Part shown: positions 35,101-64,000 of the stretch, piece by piece
How positions within the stretch are numbered: position 1 is the first letter of the stretch
Layout: each line of letters starts with the position of its first letter
Assembly (NCBI RefSeq): GCF_024713975.1
Contig: NC_091100.1
Location: 18,062,001-18,126,000 of the forward strand
Direction of reading: 5' to 3'
Source: Paralichthys olivaceus
Taxonomy: Eukaryota; Chordata; Actinopteri; Pleuronectiformes; Paralichthyidae
Length of the DNA: 64,000 bases
Notes under the pieces: model-generated
Told to the model about the DNA's origin: nothing
Database searches by the model: none
Seen by the model: only the letters and a program-made list of their open reading frames with translations
Position numbers and translations under genes: made by a program

Positions 35101-38100
35101 ATAGGTCAGCCTGCTCCTCTGCCTCCTCGAGGACAAAACCGCTGAGACAAAGGTTTGTGGACAGCCTGGCTCTGCTCTGCTCATCTGTGGGAACAAAGAC
35201 AATCACGATCAGAACTTTAACTATGCAGCATTAAAAATTGGCAAGTTGCTCCCACAGGCTACCAGAGAGTAGCAGTATAAGCCAATCAAAAAAAAGGAAA
35301 TATAAGGAATGTGTCTTTGTAGAGTTGTGTATAGGGCTGGGCAACATGACCTCAAATCAATATCACGATTATTTCAAACTTATACCTTGATTAGGTGCAT
35401 TACTCAGCGCCAGTAAACAAGTGACTCTGCTCCTCGGCTCTTTTCTAATGACTCACATGTAGAGCTGGTCTTTATAAAATCATATTTATGTTCCTGTATA
35501 AACAGGGAGTCGCTTCTTCTTCAACAACAAAGTTAAATCACTGCGTTGCGTCACAATCAGCAGGAAGAACTTCTCTCCTGTCTGCAAGAATGTGTGGGTC
35601 CGCTTGTCTCTGTTGCATTCACAGAAAGTGACGACCACATTTATTAATCGATGATGTCGGATCATGAATCTGGATCATTGCGATGTCCTGGCTGGGTGCA
35701 TCATGTTAAGTCTCGTGTTGTGTGGCAGATGAGGTGCTAGCAAAATGTCTAAATACGTGTCTCACAAACTCAAGGGCGAATTAGACAAAAACAAATTAAA
35801 CTCAAGGATTGTTCAGGTCCTAATAACCTCTGATTAGTGTCTGTGTTTATAGTAAACATGTAAAGTGAGCGCAGGTCAGCGGGGGAGTGAGGAGGGGGGA
35901 CATAAGGCAGGGTTATACAGTACGGAACTTAGTGGAAACCTGACAGATTGGGAATGTACGCATAGAGGAAAGTATTACCTGAATTCACCTACATGAGCAA
36001 AATGAAGTTGTTTAGAGGTTATAAATGTCAGTTTTGATACATTTTCAGTTAATTGACCAGCACTAGTTGTGTATGAAGAAGGGAGAATGTTATTAATGTC
36101 TTATTCCCTCAAGGAAATACAATTTTTTTAAACAAAAGCTGAGCAGTTAAAACATTTGTCATTAAACGATTTCTTATATTTTACTGACATTAACCGATTT
36201 TAACGATATCTTTTCCACAGATGGTGTGACTGACTGTACTGTTCATCAGGATAAATGCATCCCCCCAAAGGTAAACACACCATTAATGAGAATACAGTTT
36301 GTGTTAAAGTGTGTACGTGTGTTACTTTTGTCAGTGCCCGAGGTCATGTATTCACACTGTGTGAGGGTCATGCCATCTTCAGCCAGCTCCATCAGGTCCC
36401 TAAGGGTCTGGCTGCCCACCGGGAGCTGCCCTGTGCCCGGGGTGGAGGGAGCAGAGGAGGAGGCTGCAGTCTGGGAGGATGAAGGCAGGGTGGAGGTCCT
36501 GGTCCCTGCCACAGGAGTTCCTTCAGTCAGAGGTCGGAGAGAAGACTCCGACTTGTTTCCTGCGCTCAAAGGGGCTGCAGCAGTCTAAAGGTGGAAGAGA
36601 TCTGTTTAGTTTGGTTTAGATTGCTTTGATGCAAAATATATACGTCAGCCCATATTTTATTTTTCCTTATTCTTTTTTACGATCTGTTTAGTCAGTTAAA
36701 CTCACCCACCAGCAAAACACTGAGTTTCTGCCCCTTTTTGAAAATGACAACTTTTACATCACATACTATGTGAAGCAACCTGGTACCAGAGAGGAATTTT
36801 ATGACCACCAGTCACATGATCAGTTTTCCCACAATGAATAGTGTATGTATGAACCTACAGTATCTGCAGGGGGTTGCTAAGGGGCAAAAAAGACTACAAA
36901 AAGAGATTTATATTCAAAGTGTGATGTTAAAGAGAACTTGAGGCCAAAAGCAGAAGACAGTGATGACAAGCAGTGTTGTATTTCTATATCTATAGTCACA
37001 TACTATACATGTACAGTGAGGTCTAAAGGTCTGAGACCAATTTATCTATAGTGAATATATTAGTATTGGATTAAAAGAAAGCCTACAAAAGCACATTGTA
37101 GCATTTTTGATTCATGTCGTTCTTTTTACTGTAATAATAGTGAAGTGCAATGCTACTGGTTATACCAGTGTTTTTTCAGGTCATTGTCAAATGATTGCTA
37201 GTTTTCTTTCAGGGACACAGGTGAAGTCAGTTTTGTGGGTTGGTTGCATTGGTGCATTTTTGGATGAAGATTTTTGATAAAGTGAAGTCAACAGGACAAA
37301 ATATATGAGAAGCAGATACCAGTGCAACTGTCTCTCTCTTTAATGAATACATCACAATACATTTATGTCCTGCTTGGTTTTTACGCCCCTATATTTCTTG
37401 GTTTAAAAGGCATCTTGATAAATTTACTAAACAAATTTGGAACGTTGGCTCTGCTGTCAGACTCTACTGATAAATAACAATGGACAGTAATTCCCTTCAT
37501 TTCAGACACTTTCAATATGAATCTGCCCAACCAGACCAGACAGTGTTAACTCCAGTCTCATTTCTGTTTCCCACTGAGACATGAACGATAATATAACTTT
37601 GTATGTAATCAAGTCTGTGATCTCTCTCACCTTTGGGGTTTCCCAAGGTGAAATGAACTCTCTGAGCTCTGGGGTGTAGAAATCAGACTGACAGGTGAAG
37701 CTGCTGCTCAGCAGTGTGCTTTTCTGCCAGAGAGGTGCAGCACTGCTCCAGCCACACAGGCTGCTGGGGCAACGGGTCGGGGTGGGGGGAGAGGGGGGGC
37801 GGCTGTGTAGGAGGAGAGCAGAAACACGCTCCTGCAGCTTCACCAAGGCCGCCTGAGCATCCTGAACGAGGAGGAGCGGGGGAGGACGAGGGACGGCTCC
37901 TTTTTTCTTCTTTCTGCGCCCTTTACCTGCACCAGGTAGAGGAGACACGGTTTACATGCCGTCTGCATAAGAGAGACTTTTTTCTCAGTGCTAATCAAAG
38001 GCAACTGGATTCGCTTGAAGTTCTTGAAGATGTTTCAGTTCTTATCTGGAGTCCAGTTGCCTTCGTATAGCACTGAAAAACACCATGAGACCACAAACAT

Positions 38101-40559
38101 CTCAAAGTCCCAACATCTGCACATAAATTGGGTAATTAAGTATAATTCTTACTCATCATCTATGCATTGGGCTACTACTACCCAGACAATAACACAACTG
38201 TACTGTAAAACAAATCATTTGCCACATTTTATGCCATGTATGTGCATGTTAAATGTCCAACAGATATTAGTAAAGACACAACTTTAGGCCTCGCCAAAGG
38301 TAACACACACATGCAGACACGGAATACACAGATTGTGTTCTAAAATATTTCTTCTAGAAATGACAAAGACAACAAGAAAACTGCTTCTAAGGATTACTCA
38401 AAGTAAAAATGTTTTACAACTCCCACATTATTAACCCAATAAATTCACAGACATGACAAAGTTTAAAAACTCCTCTGTTAATTTGACTGTTAACATATAA
38501 TTAACTAAGTTCCTACATTTGGTTTCCTCTGTCTTAACACAACTGATTTAAAAGAAGAGAATAAAGCAAATAAAAAGGCGGAATCCTATGAAAATGATCT
38601 CTAAGGATGATGTTACCTACCAGAAACAAAAGTGTATCTGATCTGAGATTAATTTATCAGACACATTACCTGTGTCTGGTTGCCATTTCAGCACTGGAGG
38701 CATGAGAGAGGCAGAGACCTCTGTTTTTAACTCTCTCTGTGCCCCTCTCTCCTGTTCCAGCAGGGAGGAGGACAGAGCCAGAGCCACCATGGTGTCTTCA
38801 TCCAGGGGATCGGTCTTCTTCCTGGGTTTCTTCCTCGCTGGGACTCCCGACTTGGAATGACCTTTCCTTTTAGTGCCTCCAGGCTGTGTGCGTCTGTGTG
38901 AGGAAAAATAATACACAAAGGCTATAGAAATATTTAATTTAACTTTGTAAGTACAAACTTACTTTGGGATGAAAACAAGATCTTTATATTGTAGGAAAAG
39001 AGAAGCAATGAAACATGACATGGTTCAACATTCTCTCTGTTAATCAGTCAAGAGAGAGAATCCAATCAAATCCAGCAATTAGAGAAACCTGGTCCATGCA
39101 TGGACGATAACAGTCATCATCAAAAGCCCCCAAAAACTTTTTATGGAGCAGGCGCATCACTTATTTTTACTGACAGTAAGCTCAGAGGTTAATTAAGGTG
39201 TTGTCTTGTATCTGGTCTGACATAATGAGGCTGACTCACGCTGGGATGACAGCTGGGACGTTCTGGGTCTCCTCAGCCTGTCTATGCAAAGCCTGCAGCA
39301 AAACAGCAGGAGCTACCCCCATGTCTGAGGAGCAGCGCTTCAGATGGGCAGAGCGACTCTTCTGGGAGTTGAACTTCTTACCACAGATTGGACATTCAGG
39401 GACAGCAGGAGGAGGAGGAGGGTGCGGGGTGCTCTCTTCACTGTCATCTAAACACCTATAATGAGGGATCATTCTCACTGTCAATGTGATCAACAGTCAT
39501 TCGCTCGTCTATGGGTTGCAGTCCAGAAGTGAAAATATTTTTTTCTGCTGCAAATCTCTCAGAGTCAGATCATCAAACAAGCACCAACAATAAAAATATA
39601 GATGTCCAAACCTGTTGGTATGTTGCGTTCGCCCCTCTGGGGTCATGTGTGACAAGTCTCTGTGGCAGATCTGGCAGAAGAAGAGGCCTCCATCCTCCAG
39701 GTCCAACACCTCGGCCTCTGCTGCCTCCTTGTCCAGCTCCTGCTGCAGCCGCAGGGCTATCGCCTCGTCACTGTCTGGGTGGAGACCAGAAGTGCAGGGT
39801 TCTGGAGGATCTGCGCACAGATTCGAGGGTGGACCAGATCCAAAACACAGACAGATACAAGAGATGAAAAACCAAAGCACAAGCGAACCATGAGCTAATA
39901 CACACTAAGAGACCTGCAGAGCCAGGTGAGAAATCTTTGTTGGTTTGTCCAGACAAGCGACCCTGCTCACATTACACTTTGTCTATCAAGGAAAGGTGGC
40001 GGTGAAAAACAAGCTGAATTACTTCGATCACACACGATGATACTTTTTAAAGGAGCAGGGGGAGAAGCCTGGCATGTGTCTCTGCTGCTTGCTGGGGTAA
40101 AGGATGCATTAGAAACCTGTTCAAATAGCATCATGTCATGTCACCTTGTCCTTGTGCCTGTGGATTCGGAGTGTGGCTGTTCTCGTGGTTTGTTGGCTGG
40201 CTCACGTCCCTGTGCACCATCCTCTGAGGACTGGTTCTCGTGAACTGTTGCATCCTGAGAAGCACTTTGTCTTTCGCTGTCAGGACTCTCTCAGCTCTAG
40301 CTCCTGAAGGGAGATCCAAAGACCCAGCCTCTCCTGAATCACAGCCAGTTCCAGTGCAGACAGACTGGGTCCCCGTGACTTTTGACCGAGAGTCACCATC
40401 CTTTTTGTTTTTTCTCTTCCTCTTGTCACTCTCGCTTGCCTGGCTGGAGGCTGACTGATGCTCTGCTCCCCGTGGTGGCTTGGCCTCACCTGGTTTCTTG
40501 CGTACACGTTTCAGCACCTTGGAACAGAGATCTACAAAATCCTGGTCAGAGTCGTCCAT
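29126..40559 (-). CDS. slx4: Structure-specific endonuclease subunit SLX4 (FANCP)
   Basis: Nuclear scaffold that holds SLX1, MUS81-EME1 and XPF-ERCC1 for Holliday-junction resolution, crosslink repair and telomere maintenance. Exons, 5' to 3': 40559-40145, 39810-39612, 39455-39240, 38893-38670, 37926-37631, 36584-36326, 35184-34988, 34863-34717, 34442-34273, 33974-31552, 30768-30669, 30456-30145, 29492-29126; 1774 residues (human 1834). Domains: two UBZ4 zinc fingers (C184, C187, H202, C206; C226, C229, H242, C246); an acidic and basic middle region likely to bind XPF; BTB at about 603-719 ending RFDLQELHHLCE; a SUMO-interacting motif ELIVLSDSSEE near 33100; a SAP region (DMDTPDLKNKLNRFGVRPLP, about 1535-1575); and the C-terminal SLX1-binding helices (about 1653-1750). 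Start: MDDSDQDFVDLCSKVLKRV. Two TRF2-docking-like motifs are treated under findings. Confidence 0.97.
34725..34738 (+). promoter_or_regulatory. CTCF-like motif inside slx4 BTB exon
   Basis: CCAGCAGGGGGCAG matches the CTCF core CCASYAGRKGGCRS fully. It lies in coding sequence, encoding part of RCPLLAEM on the minus strand, so amino-acid constraint alone may explain it. Confidence 0.3.
35333..36066. mobile_element. hAT-like element in slx4 intron 6
   Basis: Flanked by an exact 8-base direct repeat TTGTGTAT (35325-35332 and 36067-36074), which fits the hAT target consensus nTnnnnAn. The ends are imperfect inverted repeats: AGGGCTGGGCAA on the left and TTGACCAGCACTAG on the right. It is about 734 bases with no transposase ORF, so it is non-autonomous. 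Confidence 0.75.
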
Positions 40560-41441
40560 GATGGTGAGGTTTTGCTCCCATTGAAAGATCAATGGCACTG
40601 CTGTCACGACCAGCCTGAAAATATAGATGGTATAGGTTGGAACATGGAGGGTTTGAGGTGTCCTTCTGAGACAGAAGCACAACCCTACCTAGGAAAAAAT
40701 AAAGAATTAAACCCAAAATTACATTGAGAAAAATGTCACAATATCATAAATAGCTATGCATAAAAACAAACACTTGCAACTGGGAAACAGAGCATTCACA
40801 GGCTCTCTCTTGAAGAATTAGTTTTTTAATATCAGCACCTTCACTTCTTGTTGGCTTACAGTAACTTCACGACAAATCTATATAAAGCACATTTCAATAT
40901 AATAGAATAGAATTTCTACAATAAAAAAATCAACTACTCTATTTTACTGACTTAAACAGACTATTTCCTTCAAAATAAAAGTCTCCACGAATTTACATAG
41001 GGATTTGCAGGAATTTAAAATGCCCTGTTCATAATTTTAGCACAACATACACATTTCTACATAAGCAGGGGCGTGTTAGCAATATCTAATAAAACAGCAA
41101 AGTTATCGTTTCATACAAACTTGTATCAGCTAACGTAGCTTCAATTGGAGCATTTTTCCACAGAAATAACGTTTGAGATCGTTTGTTTATGGTGAAAATA
41201 TCAGTTAGCCGGCTAGCTGCTCATGCTAATACACAAGACTCACCAAGGTTTTAATGAATTAGCTCTTTAGCTTTCCGCCTCGTGGCTCACGGCTCTGCTG
41301 CATGAGTCCCTCTCCTGCCATTTCAAATCGAGTATGACTTCATGTGTCCATCGGCTGGAGAATAAAGCAGAAGAAAAGCTCAGCGAGGTGTGTTTACATT
41401 TTGAAACGACTCACACTCGACCGCGTCATTACGAGCTTCCG

Positions 41442-41493
41442 GTCATGTGACCCTGAGCCAACCAATGATAAATCGTTCTTCAGGTCACGTGAC
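41442..41493. promoter_or_regulatory. slx4 promoter: twin E-box palindromes and CCAAT
   Basis: GTCATGTGAC (41442-41451) and GTCACGTGAC (41484-41493) are palindromic E-boxes 42 bases apart, with a CCAAT box (41462-41466) between them. The second is identical to the CLEAR element bound by TFEB/MITF and also suits USF. The cluster lies about 0.9 kb before the slx4 start codon and close to the likely 5' UTR exon at about 41250-41400. Confidence 0.55.
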
Positions 41494-41698
41494 TGAAGCT
41501 GCGGAGTGATTTGTCCCAACTTGTTCGATGACTGTTAATGACTGATCACAGAGCAGGTTCATCCATCGAGGCAACATAGTGAAACGTGATACATTCAATC
41601 TTTCCAAAAGGTTGTGTAAACCGTGTTTTCACCCCAACACAAAGTTTGACATTAAGGCCCTTTTACGATCTGAGTGGCTGTGGCTCTAAATCAAACTA

Positions 41699-42536
41699 TT
41701 TAAAGATCCAGTGTGTAAGATTTAGGGGAAAGGGATCTATTGGCAGAAATTTAATGTAGAATAATCCTCAATGTTTTCACTAGTTTGCACTGCATTGTAT
41801 GAATTGTAGTTTTCTTTACCCTAGAAAAGGCCCTTTATATTTAAATACTTTATATTTCCATCGAGGGGGTCCTCTCTACACAGGCCACCATCTTTTTTAC
41901 ATTAGTCCAGACCAGGGTTATTATAGTTAACGAAAACTAAGACTCAAACTAAAATTAGCAATGAAAAAAATATTTAATTAACTGAAATAAAAATAAAAAC
42001 GACAATTTCAAAAAAGAAGAAAACTAAATAAAAACAACAATGAACAATGCAAATCTAACTAAAACCAAACTGAATTGCAGATAAATTCAGCTTCGTTTTC
42101 TCCCTCGATTACTGCCTGTCCTGCAGGTGATGGTTAAAGAATGAAATGAAAGGACTTGATAAACCATATTTGGTGTCACACATTGTTTCATCCTTTTTCA
42201 GCTTCTACAAGTCAAGGCTTTCTCTTAATACCTGGAAAAACTAAAACTAAATAAAAACTAAACTGAAACTAGTCGATTCCTCAAAATAAAAACTAAACTA
42301 AAACTACAAAATCACTTGTTGAACTAACTAAAACTAAACTGAAATAAAAAAGCAAACTGAAAAACTAAATACAAATAAAAACTAATGACATTTTCAAAAC
42401 TATAATAACCTTGGTCCAGACTGAACAAACTAAACACCTTTTAAATTTTTATGACAACAGAAGCTACCACAGTTTCTTTTTCATGTTTGGAAGAGGAGGG
42501 TGAATATCACTAAATTCTACACACTGTACCTTTAAA
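41699..42536. mobile_element. MITE interrupted by a nested element
   Basis: The ends TTTAAAGATCCAGTGTGTAA and (reverse complement of the right end) TTTAAAGGTACAGTGTGTAG form inverted repeats that continue into ATTTAG. The interior 'agggatctattggcagaaa' is shared with the copy at 24930-25126. Removing the inner insertion leaves about 330 bases. No coding capacity. Confidence 0.8.
41913..42413. mobile_element. Nested hAT-type MITE
   Basis: It starts CAGGGTTATTATAGTT and ends AACTATAATAACCTTG, a 16-base inverted repeat with one mismatch. It is flanked by an exact 8-base duplication GTCCAGAC (41905-41912 and 42414-42421) fitting the hAT consensus nTnnnnAn. The interior is a low-complexity array of AAACTAAAA-like units. 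It sits inside the MITE at 41699-42536, and the related copy at 24930 has 'cccagactgaac' uninterrupted at the same place. Confidence 0.85.
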
Positions 42537-44709
42537 CTTTAAAGTGAGAGACAAACGTTACTCCTATTACTCCTATTCACAAATAGGAATTGATTTAAGT
42601 TTCCCATCAGAGATCCTGAGCTGAGCATGCCTCAGTTTTTAGTCTAATACATCTAATAATAGTAATAAGGTCATTTTCATTTTGCAATCATCAGTGATAA
42701 AAAACAACTAAACTAAATCCAACACTTACATCTAACTTAGTTCTTAAGATGTCAAATAGGCAACAGCTAAATGTCTCACATTTAAGCCATATTGATATAC
42801 ATGTATTTATAACATGATATATTGGATTATTGTTAATGTAAAGTTTGAAGAATAAAACATCACTGAATTAACTGTTTTTCTTCATGACTTGCAGTATGAC
42901 AACTTTTTCATCTCATAAAACCAGTTAATGTTTGGAAAACGACTGATTTTTAACCCACATTAAAGATTTTAACAAAGGTTATGACTTGAATCACATGCTG
43001 GTTCTGAATCATGTGTAATATCTTCTATTTTTTCTTGAATTATTTTGATAGGTTCAAAATATTTAATTAAAAAATATTTTTCCAATAGGACTGGAAGCAT
43101 TATTTGTTCTATTTTCAATGTGTTTTCTGGATATTTGATGCAGTCTTTACTTTATACTCGATCAGAGCTGACCTTGTCATTTATTTATACTTTACACTGG
43201 AAGTGACTGAACTGAATCAAATAAAAGGTGAGACAACGATGAGTATTAAACCTTCAACACATCCCTGCAAGTAACCGATACAAAACCTACGGAATGAACC
43301 TTTTTATATTCTCCAAAAAGCTCCATCTTAGAAGAGCTGCATCACAACAAACTATCCTCAGTGGCAAAACTTGCAAATGTGCACACCTTTCCAATCAGAC
43401 ATCTACAATAGTCTCACAACTATGTTTCATCAGGATCAAATTTTTGCTGCAGAAATGTGCAGACGTAGGGCTTCAACCAGAGTTGCATATTTGAGAAAGA
43501 GATTTTTACTAGTAATTTTTCTCTACATTGTTGCTGCTGACCGGACAATAAAGAAACTGCCAAGTTGAAACAAACAAACACAAACCAACATGAGTGATGC
43601 CTCATTATTTAGCCAACAGAGTACTGGAGTTCTTCTGTTGCACACAGTTTATTTAACAATATGGTATATAAGTAAGAAATGAGTCTTTAACCAGTATATA
43701 CAGTGATTTCATTCTCTCTTCCTTATATTTATAGTATTTTGCTTAATAACTTGATTTACAATAGGAGAAAAAGTAACTCCCCCTAATTCAAGTTTTCGTG
43801 TGAGAGGAATGAGGGTTGACAGAACATTTAACATATTTCCAGGGTGAATCTCAAACGTGTCCTTCATCCCTAGATAACACACGACTTAGTGTAAAATTTA
43901 GAGGAAGGGGCATCATCCAAGATGTGGCCTACGAACAACCGGTGATCATTCCACCTCAGCTTAGGGGGCTGGTTTTTCTCACACTCTCTTTACACTTTAC
44001 AACATTTGTATGACAAAAATGTATGACAAATTCTTTTTAATGTCAAAGCAACAATTTTCTACACCTGCAAGACACTTCTTTTTTTCAAATTCCAGGCTAC
44101 TGAGATGTAGGTTGCAGTCCTTTGTCATCTTTGTTGGTGAAACCAGTCAAAGCTGTGTTTCTCTTAGTGACTGTGAGGGTTTGTGTCACTGTCTTCATGT
44201 GTGCCTGCATACATGCACGTGTATACACAACCTGGCGCAGTCCATTTCCTAGTTTTAATACAAGTGAGTGCTCTTCATACACACAAAGAGGAAGGGAGCA
44301 GTCTCTGTCCCTGAACGCATCGTCTTGGAGTAATGGTACAACACTAGATTACAATTGCCAGGAGTGACAGTTTGAGAACAAAAACCTGGCCCAATTCCCA
44401 GACAAATTATTTTACAGTTTCAACACAAAAATGCTTTAAGTTTTTTTTCCAAAGGTACAAAATAAAAAGATATGAATAATATAATGAAATTGTACATTTT
44501 CTTTAAAAAAAAGAAAGAAGAATGAGAAAGGCATGAAACATACCAAAAACAAACCAAAAATAAAATTGAGTATTGAACACATTTGATCTCAACCAAAAAA
44601 TATATTCTTTGTGATTTAAATTTTATCTTAGAAGCATCTTGCAAATTACTCAACATCTGGAAATACCCTTCCACTTGGGTTTAGGAAACAATTCCCCAGA
44701 AGTGTTGAC
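42537..44709. other. Intergenic region beyond the crebbp 3' end
   Basis: AT-rich DNA with no exon that I can support. Part of 43600-44709 may be crebbp 3' UTR: a nearby poly(A) hexamer lies at 44710-44715, and further TTTATT hexamers (AATAAA on the minus strand) occur near 43648. Confidence 0.4.
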
Positions 44710-44715
44710 TTTATT
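44710..44715 (-). other. Candidate proximal poly(A) signal of crebbp
   Basis: TTTATT on +, that is AATAAA on the minus strand, about 184 bases after the crebbp stop. Such a short 3' UTR would be unusual for this gene, so a more distal signal is likely to be used as well. Confidence 0.35.
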
Positions 44716-44898
44716 TGTATTTTTCTCGACCAAATTTTCTTTTTACAACAGCTGAAACTTTTACTTAGTACAAAAAACCATTCTCAACCATAGAAAGAAC
44801 AAAGCGAACAGCATAAAGAGTCCGAACGGGAGCTAGGAGGAAGAGGAGCAGTGGGAGGATGGGTCACTGGGAGTGAGATTGTGTTCCCAGCAGAAATG

Positions 44899-63920
<19,022 letters not shown>

Positions 63921-64000
63921 CTACAAGGGAAAGCAGAAGGAGATAAGGGAGAAAAGTTAGCAGCAAGTTATAAAACCTTTATCCTGACGATTTTCACCAA

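Overview
The window is nuclear DNA from a ray-finned (teleost) fish, most likely a percomorph. Genes have vertebrate-type GT-AG introns. The proteins read as vertebrate orthologs whose human counterparts lie on 16p. The intergenic DNA carries fish-type Tc1/mariner, hAT-like MITE and tRNA-derived SINE copies. No prokaryotic, viral or CRISPR structure is present.

Layout. 1-6.6 kb is gene-free apart from a decayed Tc1-like transposon (3092-4624) with intact ends. hmox2 (heme oxygenase 2) lies on + at 6624-9254 in six coding exons. An orphan immunoglobulin-domain exon with a frameshift follows at 10621-10925. tmem186 (-, 11821-13336) and gde1 (+, 13780-19569, six exons) are head to head around an ETS-motif promoter. 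19.6-24 kb is mostly gene-free, but holds a CRE/GC-box/TATA cluster on the minus strand upstream of a 167-codon ORF of unknown status. mcrip2 (+, 24010-28290, five exons) and slx4 (-, 29126-40559, thirteen coding exons) converge, with their likely poly(A) signals only about 45 bp apart. 41.3-44.9 kb is non-coding and contains one transposon nested in another. The 3' part of crebbp (-, 44899-63920, 27 coding exons) fills the rest; its 5' exons lie beyond the right edge.

Functions. The genes form a conserved neighbourhood, not an operon: heme breakdown (hmox2), assembly of mitochondrial complex I (tmem186), glycerophosphodiester and N-acyl-ethanolamine lipid metabolism (gde1), a small ERK/CtBP-linked regulator (mcrip2), a nuclease scaffold for DNA repair (slx4) and a transcriptional acetyltransferase (crebbp). 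All exon models were built by hand from splice sites and reading-frame continuity, and the phases close in each model. I found no wholly new system. The items most worth checking are the orphan Ig exon, the unexplained promoter and ORF at 21.2-22 kb, two candidate TRF2-docking motifs in Slx4, the substitutions in the Hmox2 distal helix, a perfect CRE palindrome upstream of mcrip2, and the nested hAT insertion.
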